From positions 1 to 64,000 of the forward strand of contig JAPOQU010000079.1 in the NCBI GenBank assembly GCA_026710545.1: a DNA stretch of 64,000 bases, read 5' to 3'. Both the position numbers and the translations under genes were made by a program. This DNA is from Gammaproteobacteria bacterium (lineage in GTDB: Bacteria; Pseudomonadota; Gammaproteobacteria; Eutrophobiales; Eutrophobiaceae). This document shows positions 27,808-36,280 of this stretch, piece after piece. The notes below the pieces were generated by a model. That model searched no databases and was not told where the DNA came from. It worked only from the letters and a program-made list of their open reading frames with translations. Positions within the stretch are counted from its first letter, which is position 1. Each line of letters begins with the position of its first letter.

Positions 27808-30201
27808 TTAAAAATTATAGGACAGACTGCCCCCTACCCAACGCGGCTTGCCGTAGTATTCCTCGATCCAGCCGAGGACGGCGGCAATATCAAAAGACTG
27901 AACCACGTAATTCTCGTCAGTGATATTTTCGGCAAACACGGCTGCCTCCCACTTTCCATCAGCACTGGTGTACGACAACCGGGCATTGGCTATATGGTAA
28001 CCATCTTCGGTAACGGCGTCCGCCCGCGTCACGGAATGGTAATGCTTAGAGCGGTAATGGATGTCGCCCTGAATGGCCATGGAACCGCCTTTGAACGCCG
28101 GCCACTCGTAACGTACCAGGCCGTTCACGTTCCATTTCGGTGACTGGATAGACGAGGTCTTGCTGCCGTCCGCCAGGGTCACGTCCATATCGTTATAGGA
28201 AAGGCCGAAAACCACGTCCAGCCCTTCAGCCGGAGTCAGGAACAACTCGGTTTCAAAACCGATGCTTTCCGCGTCCGGCGCGCTGACCACGTTGGTCGCC
28301 AGGCTGACGATGGTGAACGCCTGGAAATCCTTGTAATCATTGTAGTAGGCGGACACGTTCAACCGCGCCAGTCCATTCATCAGGGTTGACTTGAAGCCGA
28401 CTTCGAAGGCGTTCAACTCTTCTTCACCGAATGAGAATTGCGCGTCAAACTCATCCTGGGATGATGAAACCCCTTCCGGCTGCGCCAATACCAGCAGGGG
28501 ATTAAGTGGTGCGTTGAAGCCACCCCCTTTCACTCCCCTGTTCCAACTGGCGTAAGCCAGCAAATCATCGTTCGGCCGCCAGTCCAGTTCGACCTTGGCC
28601 GACCACAGGCCTTCATTATAGTCGCCGCCGTAATCAAGCCTCGCCAGGGGCGGATAACCCAGAATTTCGATAAACCCCGCGGTAGGAACGGCAATATTCG
28701 GGTTGCCGTTACGTTCCACACTACCGTCGTTGGGGAACCAGACAACGTTGCTTTCGTAATGGAAATTCACATTCTCGTCAATCCAGCGAAATCCGCCGAT
28801 TACCGTAAACTGGTCATTCAACTCATACTCCATCTGCCCGAACAGCGACCAGGAATCCTTTTGTTGCTGGTAGGGGTTGTCAACACCGACATACGCATCG
28901 GCCGGGTCGGAAAGACCCAGCGCCGGCCCGGAGAGCCCAAACAGTCCTGCCGCAAGAAAGGCGCTGACCGGGTCGAAACCAAAACCCTCAAAAATTCCGA
29001 TCCCGACAGGATTGCCGCCCGTGCCCATACTGTCTGTACCCAGCCCCGGTATCTCCGCACCGTTGGCGTCGGCTATATCGATATCCAGGTAATAAAACCC
29101 GGCCACCCAGCGCAGTGCGTCGGTTTCCCCGTCCAGACGGATCTCGGTGGACCACTGCTCGGCATCGGTATTGAGAAAAAAGTTGAAATCGGCATGGGGG
29201 CTGGCATCCGAATCTTCGATATAGTCGCGTTCCACACCCTGACGGTCCATAATCACGGTCAGCAGGTTGTCGCCCAACTGCCATTTCAGGGTGCCGGTGA
29301 ACCCGTAGGTTTCCAGGTCGTTGTGACCGAGCTTGTCGTAGTCGCCGGCGAAGTTGTCGCCGTCGCCGTCGCAATAGCCGTTGAAGTTCGTGTACTGAGC
29401 GCAATTGTCTTCTTTAACGCCGTTACCCACTGCATCAAGCGAGCCGCTGACGTTCTCAAAGAAACCGGTGCGGATCTCCTGCAGTGAATAACGGGCGTTC
29501 AACAGCAGGGAAAAATCCTCGGTGGGCTCAAACAGCAATTGCATCCTGCCGGCGTAGTCATTGGCATTATTCAGGTCGTTGCCCGGGTCCAGGCGGTTTT
29601 CCACGTAACCGCTGTTATGGTGGGTGGACACGGACAGGCGGGCGGACAGTCCGTCAGTCACCCCGCCGGTAACGGCGCCCTGGAACTTCACCTGGTCGTA
29701 CTCTCCCACGGTGACCTGGCCGTAACCGCCGAACTCCTGATCGGGCTTGTTGGTGACGAAGTGGGCCAGTCCGCCGGTGGCATTACGGCCGTATAAAGTG
29801 CCTTGCGGCCCGCGCAGGATCTCCACCCGTTCCATGTCGAACAGCATGAACCCGGCCCCGGACATCTGCGAGATATACACTTCGTCCACGTAGAGGGAAA
29901 CGGGGCTTTCCTGGTTGGCGACGAAGTCACTGTTGGCCGCGCCGCGGATCGCCAGGGCATAGTTAGCTTCACCGTTGGGCTGGACGGTGTGGACACCGGG
30001 AGCGAGCGCAGTGATCTGCTGGGCGTTGGTATAACCCAGTTGACGCATCTGCTCGCCGGAAAAAGCGCTGATGGCGATACCGACGTCCTGGATGTTCTGT
30101 TCACGTTTTTGCGCGGTGACGATGATCTCTTCCAGCACCTGGGCGTTGACCGGTCCGGCGACTGCAAAAGTCATCAGGATGATTACTATTCTCTTTGCCA
30201 T
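27808..30201 (-). CDS. TonB-dependent outer-membrane receptor
   Basis: A 797-residue receptor with a signal peptide (to NAQ) and a TonB-box region LEEIIVTAQKREQNIQDVGIAISAFSG. A plug domain follows (PGVHTVQPNGEANYALAIRGA, VYISQMSGAGFMLFDMERVEILRGPQGTLYGRNATGGLAHFVTNKP), then a ~600-residue beta-barrel ending in an aromatic residue (SLSYNF). It belongs to the large IVTAQKR group common in marine and soil gammaproteobacteria and sphingomonads that import aromatic or terpenoid compounds. Upstream of the amine dehydrogenase genes on the same strand, so it may import the amine or a related compound; the substrate is not predictable. Confidence 0.93.
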   Translation of the reverse strand: MAKRIVIILMTFAVAGPVNAQVLEEIIVTAQKREQNIQDVGIAISAFSGEQMRQLGYTNAQQITALAPGVHTVQPNGEANYALAIRGAANSDFVANQESPVSLYVDEVYISQMSGAGFMLFDMERVEILRGPQGTLYGRNATGGLAHFVTNKPDQEFGGYGQVTVGEYDQVKFQGAVTGGVTDGLSARLSVSTHHNSGYVENRLDPGNDLNNANDYAGRMQLLFEPTEDFSLLLNARYSLQEIRTGFFENVSGSLDAVGNGVKEDNCAQYTNFNGYCDGDGDNFAGDYDKLGHNDLETYGFTGTLKWQLGDNLLTVIMDRQGVERDYIEDSDASPHADFNFFLNTDAEQWSTEIRLDGETDALRWVAGFYYLDIDIADANGAEIPGLGTDSMGTGGNPVGIGIFEGFGFDPVSAFLAAGLFGLSGPALGLSDPADAYVGVDNPYQQQKDSWSLFGQMEYELNDQFTVIGGFRWIDENVNFHYESNVVWFPNDGSVERNGNPNIAVPTAGFIEILGYPPLARLDYGGDYNEGLWSAKVELDWRPNDDLLAYASWNRGVKGGGFNAPLNPLLVLAQPEGVSSSQDEFDAQFSFGEEELNAFEVGFKSTLMNGLARLNVSAYYNDYKDFQAFTIVSLATNVVSAPDAESIGFETELFLTPAEGLDVVFGLSYNDMDVTLADGSKTSSIQSPKWNVNGLVRYEWPAFKGGSMAIQGDIHYRSKHYHSVTRADAVTEDGYHIANARLSYTSADGKWEAAVFAENITDENYVVQSFDIAAVLGWIEEYYGKPRWVGGSLSYNF

Positions 30202-30267
30202 TGGACACCCCCTGGGATGTTGATTCGATAATAATCGTGCATAAGAACACGATCACCAGGTCAAGTT

Positions 30268-30300
30268 TAGGACAAATGTCTAATTAGGTCAATAGTCCTA
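30268..30300. promoter_or_regulatory. Candidate TetR operator in the divergent promoter region
   Basis: Between the divergent TonB receptor and TetR genes, GACAAATGTC (30271-30280) is palindromic in its outer four bases, and TAGGAC (30268-30273) is repeated inverted as GTCCTA (30295-30300). Placement suggests the TetR protein controls itself and the receptor/amine dehydrogenase genes. Confidence 0.45.
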
Positions 30301-30435
30301 TACAAATTTATGATAAATATTTCCGATCTTCTGATATATTTCCCGGATCGCAGCAAAAACACCACGCAGACACCCATGTTAATTCGCCAGCGCGAGGCCC
30401 TGAACCGTTACGGTACTGCTACCCAGGAGAAGGGT

Positions 30436-31026
30436 ATGGCCCGTCTGATCAGTATCCTGGATGCGGCCCGGGAACTGTTCATGGAAGCAGGTTATGGCGG
30501 CTTCACCATGCGTAAAGTGGCCGGCCGCGCCGGTATCACGATCGGCAATCTCAATTACTACTACCGCACCAAGGAAGACTTGTTACGGGATTTACTGGAA
30601 TACGTCATCAATGATTACCTGGAAGAATTTGACCGGCGCCGGCAAATCGCCGGTCATTCACCGGAAAAACAACTGCTGGCGGTGCTGAAATTCTGGATTG
30701 ACGACCTGAATACTGCGGAAACGACTTCGTTCTTCCCGGAACTCTGGGCACTGGGAAACCATGATCCCTATATCGCCGACCTGCTCGATGACCTGTATGC
30801 AAAGGCCCGGTTGCCGTTGAACGAGTTAATCCCGCAAATCAACCCGACCCTGACCCGGAAAGAGGCGGAACGCATGGCGCTGTTCATGTGCGCAGCGATG
30901 GAAGGTCTGACCGTGTTCGTGGGAAATGAGAAGGCCTGGGCGGATCAGCTGGAAGAAATAAAACGAATTACCATCAGAAATTTCCTGGATATGATCAAGA
31001 ACACGAAAGGCAAGCGCAAGAATTAG
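30436..31026 (+). CDS. TetR/AcrR-family transcriptional regulator
   Basis: A 196-residue regulator from MARLISILDAARELFMEAGYGGFTMRKVAGRAGITIGNLNYYYRTKEDLL, the TetR helix-turn-helix. The C-terminal domain has the TetR_C pattern (EERRRQ-type helix, SFFPELWALGNHDPYIADLLDDLY). Start choice: ATG 30436 has a strong AGGAGA 5 bp upstream (30425-30430) and gives the usual family length; ATGs at 30310 or 30376 would add an unusual N-terminal tail. Divergent from the TonB receptor/amine dehydrogenase genes, which it may regulate. Confidence 0.87.
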   Translation: MARLISILDAARELFMEAGYGGFTMRKVAGRAGITIGNLNYYYRTKEDLLRDLLEYVINDYLEEFDRRRQIAGHSPEKQLLAVLKFWIDDLNTAETTSFFPELWALGNHDPYIADLLDDLYAKARLPLNELIPQINPTLTRKEAERMALFMCAAMEGLTVFVGNEKAWADQLEEIKRITIRNFLDMIKNTKGKRKN

Positions 31027-31113
31027 GAATTAGGAATTGATTATATCTTGCCTTATCAACCATCTGTGACACACTACGCACCTTTAATAATGGCAACATA
31101 AGGGATTCCCGAC

Positions 31114-32484
31114 ATGACCGACTCAACCAAATACCTGTTACAGGAAGCCGACATACCCACGGCCTGGTACAATATCGTTGCGGATTTACCCGAACCGCTG
31201 CCGCCGGTACTGCATCCCGGGACCGGCCAACCCATTACGCCGGATGATCTCGCCCCGCTGTTTCCGATGGCAGTGATCGAGCAGGAAGTCAGCAGCGAAC
31301 GTTATATCGACATACCGGACCCGGTAAGGGATATTCTCAAGCAATGGCGGCCATCACCCCTGTACCGGGCGCGCCGGCTGGAACAAGCCCTGGATACGCC
31401 TGCGCGTATCTATTACAAGTACGAGGGCGTGAGTCCGGCCGGGTCCCATAAGCCCAATACCGCGGTGGCCCAGGCGTTTTATTCGAAACAGGAAGGTGTG
31501 AAACGGATCACCACGGAAACAGGCGCCGGCCAGTGGGGCTCGGCGCTGTCCTTTGCCGGCGCATTTTTTGACCTGGAAATCGAAGTGTACATGGTGAAGG
31601 TGAGCTTCAACCAGAAACCCTACCGGCGCGCCTTCATGGAAACCTTCGGCGCAACCTGCATCGCCAGTCCCAGCGATACCACGCAAGCGGGCCGCGCCGT
31701 TCTCGCGGAAAACCCTGACAGCACCGGCAGTCTCGGCATCGCCATCAGCGAGGCGGTGGAACGGGCGGTACAACGGGACGACACCCGCTATGCTCTCGGC
31801 AGCGTACTGAACCATGTCCTGCTGCACCAGACAGTGATCGGCCAGGAGACCATGAAACAACTGGATATGGCCGGCGACTATCCCGATATCGTCATCGGCT
31901 GCACCGGCGGGGGCAGTAACTTCGCCGGCATCGCGTTTCCTTTCCTGGGAGAGCAGTTGCGCGGCGGGCAGGATGTGCGTATTATCGCCGTGGAGCCAGC
32001 TAACTGCCCCACCTTGACCAAGGGCGCCTATGCCTATGATTTCGGCGACACCGGGCATCTCACGCCGCTGGTGAAAATGCACACCCTGGGATCGAAATTC
32101 GTCCCGCCGGGTTTCCATGCCGGCGGCCTGCGCTATCACGGCATGGGGCCGCTGGTGAGCCAGGTGGTACATCTCGGCCTGGTGCAGCCGCGCTCCTATC
32201 CGCAGTCCGCCTGTTTCGACGCAGGCTTGCAATTCGCCAAGGCCGAAGGGATCATCCCGGCGCCGGAGGCGAACCATGCGGTCGTCGCCGCGATTGAAGA
32301 AGCCATAAAATGCAGGGAAGAGGGCGCCGGCAGGGCGATCCTGTTCAACCTGTGCGGTCACGGGCATTTCGATATGCAGGCGTACATGGACTATTTTTCC
32401 GGCAAACTGTACGACCAGGACTATTCGGAGGAGGAACTCGCCATGGCGCTGTCCGGCCTGCCGTCCGTCGCAACTGCCGCGTGA
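31114..32484 (+). CDS. TrpB2-type tryptophan synthase beta-like enzyme
   Basis: A 456-residue PLP enzyme of the TrpB2 branch, longer than TrpB1 owing to an N-terminal extension and internal insertions. PLP Lys113 lies in AGSHKPNTA; the cofactor phosphate is held by [21 protein letters not shown] matches the substrate-activating loop. TrpB2 proteins form tryptophan from indole and serine, or from other amino acids such as O-phosphoserine, without strong TrpA coupling. No trpA or other trp genes are near, so an indole-salvage or other beta-replacement role is possible. Followed two bases later by an NDH-2-like gene. Confidence 0.9.
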   Translation: MTDSTKYLLQEADIPTAWYNIVADLPEPLPPVLHPGTGQPITPDDLAPLFPMAVIEQEVSSERYIDIPDPVRDILKQWRPSPLYRARRLEQALDTPARIYYKYEGVSPAGSHKPNTAVAQAFYSKQEGVKRITTETGAGQWGSALSFAGAFFDLEIEVYMVKVSFNQKPYRRAFMETFGATCIASPSDTTQAGRAVLAENPDSTGSLGIAISEAVERAVQRDDTRYALGSVLNHVLLHQTVIGQETMKQLDMAGDYPDIVIGCTGGGSNFAGIAFPFLGEQLRGGQDVRIIAVEPANCPTLTKGAYAYDFGDTGHLTPLVKMHTLGSKFVPPGFHAGGLRYHGMGPLVSQVVHLGLVQPRSYPQSACFDAGLQFAKAEGIIPAPEANHAVVAAIEEAIKCREEGAGRAILFNLCGHGHFDMQAYMDYFSGKLYDQDYSEEELAMALSGLPSVATAA

Positions 32485-32485
32485 T

Positions 32486-33808
32486 GTGATTACGAAACCA
32501 TCTGCCACGCCACAAGCCGGACAGAATATTGTCATTATCGGCGGCGGGGTTGCCGGTATTCACCTGGCAACAAAACTGGGACGGGCCTTTCGTTCCAGGC
32601 CGGATATTTCGGTCATACTTGTCGATGCTGCACTGACCCACGTCTGGAAACCGTCACTCCATGAGTTTGCGGCAGGCTCACGCGGCATCGGCGACGATGA
32701 GATCAGTTTCCTGTCGCACTCGGTGAGGAACAACTATGAATTCCGGCTTGGATACTTCTCCGGGGTGGACACTGAAAAACAGGTTGTCATACTCGACCCT
32801 GTCCTTGATGACGCCGGAGAACCCATTGCCCCGGGACGCACCTTGTCTTACGACACCCTCGTCCTGGCTATCGGCAGCATCTGCTCGGATCTCGGCGTAC
32901 CCGGCGTTTCTGAAAACTGCCTGTTCCTGGATAATCAAAAGCAGGCGCAGAGTCTGCATCGCGAATTCCTGAACCTTTGTTTACGCTATGACAGCGGCGC
33001 CTTGGCGGATGGCGCTGATGCAATCGACATCGCCATCGTCGGCGGTGGCGCCACCGGCGTGGAGTTGGCGGCTGAACTGCGCGAAGCAACCCATAACGGC
33101 ATCGACGCCCTGATACCGCCGGAGCGCGTCAGGATCAGCGTTATCGAAGCAAGTGACCGGCTGGTTCCGGGGTTGCCGGAACGACTGTCGCGCGCGGTTC
33201 GGCGTGAGCTTGAGAAACTGGACATCGGCGTATACCTGAACAGCCGTGTCACCCGCGTAACCCGGCACGGCATAATACTGAATGATGACCGGAGCATTGA
33301 TGCGCATTTGAAGATCTGGGCGGCCGGCATTTCTGCGCCTGATGAACTCAAGGCACTCGGGCAGTTTGAGCATGACCGGATCGGACGCATCAAGGTCGAC
33401 GGAACCTTGCGGGCCGGTGGATTTGACAATATCTTCGTGCTTGGCGACAGCGCCTGTTGTCCCTGGGTTGACGAAAACACGCCGATACCCCCGCGTGCAC
33501 AGGCCGCAATCCAGCAGGCCGCGTTCATGGTGGGGCAGATGCGGCGCCGTCTGGCCGGCAAGCCGCTGCTGGAATTCAAATACAGGGACCGGGGTTCCCT
33601 GGTTTCAATCGCCGATCAATCTGCGGTCGGCACATTGATGGGCAAAGCCTTGGGACTCATAACATTCGAGGGACGCCTGGCGCGCTGGGCCTATTTGTCG
33701 CTTTATCAGATGCACCTGATGTCGGTGCTCGGCATGACGAGAACGATATACCTCATGATCGCAAGCTTCTTCGCGGCGCGCACGCGGCCCCGACTGAAAC
33801 TTCACTAA
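32486..33808 (+). CDS. NAD(P)/FAD-dependent oxidoreductase, type II NADH dehydrogenase-like
   Basis: A 440-residue flavoprotein with two Rossmann motifs: FAD-binding IVIIGGGVAGIHLATKLG near residue 15 and NAD-binding IAIVGGGATGVELAAEL near residue 180. TLSYDTLVLAIGS, KIWAAGI and the late VLGDSACC segment follow the NDH-2 order. The C-terminus (about 385-440) has an amphipathic/hydrophobic stretch typical of membrane-associated NDH-2. Start is GTG directly after the trpB2 stop, so the genes are coupled. It would pass electrons from NADH to quinone. Confidence 0.87.
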   Translation: MITKPSATPQAGQNIVIIGGGVAGIHLATKLGRAFRSRPDISVILVDAALTHVWKPSLHEFAAGSRGIGDDEISFLSHSVRNNYEFRLGYFSGVDTEKQVVILDPVLDDAGEPIAPGRTLSYDTLVLAIGSICSDLGVPGVSENCLFLDNQKQAQSLHREFLNLCLRYDSGALADGADAIDIAIVGGGATGVELAAELREATHNGIDALIPPERVRISVIEASDRLVPGLPERLSRAVRRELEKLDIGVYLNSRVTRVTRHGIILNDDRSIDAHLKIWAAGISAPDELKALGQFEHDRIGRIKVDGTLRAGGFDNIFVLGDSACCPWVDENTPIPPRAQAAIQQAAFMVGQMRRRLAGKPLLEFKYRDRGSLVSIADQSAVGTLMGKALGLITFEGRLARWAYLSLYQMHLMSVLGMTRTIYLMIASFFAARTRPRLKLH

Positions 33809-33857
33809 AGCGGTAAAGCTGACACCCGTACGCTTGAAATTCGGGGCATTAATATCC

Positions 33858-33914
33858 ATTTTACCGGAATAATGCTTGTATAGTTAGCGTTTTTCCGGTA
33901 AAATCGCTAACTAT
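33858..33914 (+). promoter_or_regulatory. Interleaved inverted repeats abutting the start codon of the next gene
   Basis: ATTTTACCGGAA (33858-33869) pairs with TTCCGGTAAAAT (33893-33904), 12 bp perfect. ATAGTTAGCG (33880-33889) pairs with CGCTAACTAT (33905-33914), 10 bp perfect and reaching into the ATG at 33913. The order A-B-A'-B' allows either two overlapping operators or an RNA pseudoknot that hides the start. Confidence 0.7.
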
Positions 33915-35064
33915 GTACACAAGATTACTGCCAAGCCCCGCCCAATCCGTGTTCCTGTTCGGCCCTCGCGGAACCGGCAAGTCAACGTGGATTCGCGCGC
34001 GTTTTCCGAATGCTGTCACTTACGACCTGCTTGATACCGGCGAAGTACTGAGGCTCAATAAAGATCCCCAGGTTTTGTACAGTGAACTTGCAACCTTGCC
34101 TGCCGGTAGCTGGGTAGTTATTGATGAGGTGCAAAAAGCACCTCAACTACTGAATGAAGTCCATCGCCTGATCGAGTCCAACCGCCTCCGGTTCGTGCTT
34201 TCCGGTTCCAGCGCCCGCAAAATCCGGCGCGGCCGTGACGTGAACCTGCTGGCCGGCCGCGCGATTACGACTTCCTTGTTCCCATTGGTATCCGCCGAAT
34301 TGGACTTCAAGCTTGAGCTGGAACGGGTTTTACCCTTCGGCGCCCTGCCGGTAGCGGTCACGGGTGACAACCCACAGGAGTACCTGCGCACATACGCCGA
34401 GACTTACCTCATCCAGGAAGTGCAGGCCGAAGCACTGACCCGCAACCTGGGCGCTTTCGCCCGGTTTCTCGAGATAGCTGCACGCCAGAATGCCCAGGTT
34501 ACCAATCTTACCGGAATTGCCCGCGACGCGGGCATCAATCGTCAGACCGTGCAGAATCATTTTGAGATACTGACAGACACGCTGCTTGGCTACTGGTTGC
34601 CAGCCTGGAAATTGAAATCCTCGACAAAACAGGTACGGCAGAGCAAGTTCTATTTCTTTGATTGCGGAGTAGCACGGGCGTTGACCGGCAGGTTGCCTTA
34701 TCCGCCCGTGACGGAAGAACTGGGACCCTTGCTGGAGACCTTCATCCTGAACGAGTTACGCGCCTGCCTCAGTTATACGGGCAAACACTACCCGCTTTAT
34801 TTCTGGCGCAATTACGACGGCACGGAGGTAGACGTGCTGTGCGAGACGGCGACTGGCTTCGTCACCCTTGAAATCAAGGCCGCAACGCGCTGGGACAAGC
34901 GCTTCAACCGTGGCCTGCACCGGGTCCGGGACGCCCTGGGCAAGGGTAAAACGACTTGTTACGGCATCTACCTGGGTGAGCGCCCCGCGCTCCGGGATGA
35001 TATCCATATCATGCCTGTGCTTGATTTCCTCAAAGGGCTTTGGGGTGGAGAGATTCTTCAATAA
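33913..35064 (+). CDS. AAA_14/DUF4143 ATPase
   Basis: A 383-residue P-loop ATPase: Walker A GPRGTGKST (17-25), Walker B SWVVIDEVQKAP (about 85-96), sensor region RFVLSGSSARKI, then the DUF4143 C-terminal half with a nuclease-like PD-(D/E)xK-type pattern (WRNYDGTEVDVLCETATGFVTLEIKAATR). This architecture is common and of uncertain function; it has been linked to mobile or TA-like loci. The start codon is covered by interleaved inverted repeats, suggesting tight regulation. It is followed 80 bp later by a VapBC pair. Confidence 0.88.
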   Translation: MYTRLLPSPAQSVFLFGPRGTGKSTWIRARFPNAVTYDLLDTGEVLRLNKDPQVLYSELATLPAGSWVVIDEVQKAPQLLNEVHRLIESNRLRFVLSGSSARKIRRGRDVNLLAGRAITTSLFPLVSAELDFKLELERVLPFGALPVAVTGDNPQEYLRTYAETYLIQEVQAEALTRNLGAFARFLEIAARQNAQVTNLTGIARDAGINRQTVQNHFEILTDTLLGYWLPAWKLKSSTKQVRQSKFYFFDCGVARALTGRLPYPPVTEELGPLLETFILNELRACLSYTGKHYPLYFWRNYDGTEVDVLCETATGFVTLEIKAATRWDKRFNRGLHRVRDALGKGKTTCYGIYLGERPALRDDIHIMPVLDFLKGLWGGEILQ

Positions 35065-35116
35065 CTCAGTTCATACTGTGAAAAAAGGGCTACAGAAAGC
35101 CAAATATTTGACATCT

Positions 35117-35137
35117 GATGTATAGTTAACTAACATC
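35117..35137. promoter_or_regulatory. Near-perfect 21-bp palindrome upstream of vapB, likely operator
   Basis: GATGTATAGTTAACTAACATC is palindromic except for two positions on each side and lies 7 bp before the vapB ATG. Autoregulated VapBC modules have such operators at this place. Confidence 0.7.
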
Positions 35138-35144
35138 ATGCATC

Positions 35145-35381
35145 ATGCGTACTACCATCAACATTGCAACGCCGATTCTCGAGGAACTGAGGAAGATCCA
35201 GAGTAAGGAGGGCGGTTCCCTCGGGCAAATTGTTTCCAGGCTGCTGGCTGGCGCACTTAAGGCGCAGCAGCCTCAAGTGAGTGAACCCAGGCCTGAATGG
35301 GTCAGTAAGCCAATGCGCGCGCGCGTAGACCTTGCCGACAAGGATTCCGTTTACGCGCTCCTTGACGAAGATTCTCCTTGA
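35145..35381 (+). CDS. vapB: Ribbon-helix-helix VapB-type antitoxin
   Basis: A 78-residue protein with an N-terminal RHH fold (MRTTINIATPILEELRKIQSKEGGSLGQIVSRLLAGAL) and a C-terminal acidic tail (DLADKDSVYALLDED) that would occupy the toxin active site. The ATG is preceded by a palindromic operator. Its stop overlaps the toxin's TTG start (35378-35381). Confidence 0.87.
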   Translation: MRTTINIATPILEELRKIQSKEGGSLGQIVSRLLAGALKAQQPQVSEPRPEWVSKPMRARVDLADKDSVYALLDEDSP

Positions 35382-35815
35382 GCTACACCATCGACGTCAA
35401 TATCCTGCTCTACGCCTCAGACCGGACCTCGCCGTTCCATGTGGCAGCAGCAGACTTCCTGCGCAAGCGTTCGGATGACCCGGAGATCTTATGCCTGACA
35501 TGGCCAACCATCATGGGGTATATTCGACTGGCGACCCATCCCAGGATATTCGATAATCCCATGAGCCCGCAGGAAGCAATCGACAATATTGCCCGCTTGA
35601 TGCAAATGCCGCGCTGTCGAGTCGTGGTGGAGAGTGACGATTTTATGACGAGTTTTCGTGAAATCATTGCGGGGGTTACAACACGCGGGAACCTCGTGCC
35701 AGACGCGCACCTCGCCGCCCTGATGCGTATCCACGACATTCGCACAATTTATACACACGACCGGGATTTTCTGAAGTTCACTTTCCTGAAGGTCATCGAC
35801 CCGGTCGCTCAATAA
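35378..35815 (+). CDS. vapC: VapC-type PIN-domain ribonuclease toxin
   Basis: A 145-residue PIN-domain toxin: first Asp in YTIDVNILLYASD, Glu/Asp pairs in the middle, and LVPDAHLAALMRIHDIRTIYTHDRDF containing the last acidic residues. It has the form of the TIGR00028-like VapC group. The start codon is TTG, overlapping the antitoxin stop by 4 bp, a common coupling device that keeps toxin levels low. Confidence 0.88.
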   Translation: MSYTIDVNILLYASDRTSPFHVAAADFLRKRSDDPEILCLTWPTIMGYIRLATHPRIFDNPMSPQEAIDNIARLMQMPRCRVVVESDDFMTSFREIIAGVTTRGNLVPDAHLAALMRIHDIRTIYTHDRDFLKFTFLKVIDPVAQ

Positions 35816-35822
35816 CTGCCAG

Positions 35823-35951
35823 ATGAATACACGACTCAGCTTTGTCAGCGACGCCGGTAAAACCTTCATCGCCTGCGCCCTCGGCCACCAGGCCTGCCGG
35901 CAAGGAACACAAGGACACACCTCCCACTGCGGCGAGCCCGTGTGGCCGTGA
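35823..35951 (+). pseudogene. Remnant of an IS21-type IstB helper ATPase
   Basis: A 42-codon reading frame contains AGKTFIACALGHQACRQG, which matches the Walker A helix region of IstB proteins (GKT..ACALG..ACR.G). Sequence before and after this block is unrelated to IstB and the frame ends shortly. It is best read as a short relic of an IS21-family element. No istA piece or terminal repeat was found nearby. Confidence 0.6.
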
Positions 35952-36052
35952 ATACTCCGCCGCCTAAAGGCGGGAAATTTCTAATCCTTTATAAGGTACT
36001 TTAAAAAAGAGCAACGGCTCTGCTTCGGCAGGAAGTAGATACCGGTAGTCGA

Positions 36053-36187
36053 TCACTTGAGGCGTTGACACGCTCGCTGCATTGCTTCGTGCCCCGGAAC
36101 TACTTTGACGTTGCCCTGTTGGTAAGCTTTTTCCTTTGTACTCAAGGAGTGAATTTCCTTTTCTATTCTTTCAATTTCAGTAGTCAT
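36053..36187 (-). CDS. Small addiction-module-like protein, probably truncated
   Basis: A 44-residue frame starting MTTEIERIEKEIHSLSTKEKA and ending QGNVKVVPGHEAMQRACQRLK. Both ends resemble short 'addiction module component' antitoxins, but the middle ~20 residues of that family are missing, so an internal deletion is likely. No toxin partner lies beside it. The surrounding 35952-36280 region shows nothing else recognisable. Confidence 0.45.
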   Translation of the reverse strand: MTTEIERIEKEIHSLSTKEKAYQQGNVKVVPGHEAMQRACQRLK

Positions 36188-36280
36188 GCTCCGATTATAC
36201 CAACTTCTGTAGCAAAATATTTCTGAAACAGAACCACTCTCCCCCGAGCGAGGAGTCCCGTTACCGGGCCGTAATATTCT

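Noticed and set aside
33913-35815. AAA_14/DUF4143 gene and vapBC as one three-gene defence operon
   Set aside because: The vapBC pair has its own 21-bp palindromic operator 53 bp after the ATPase stop, so they are more simply separate units.
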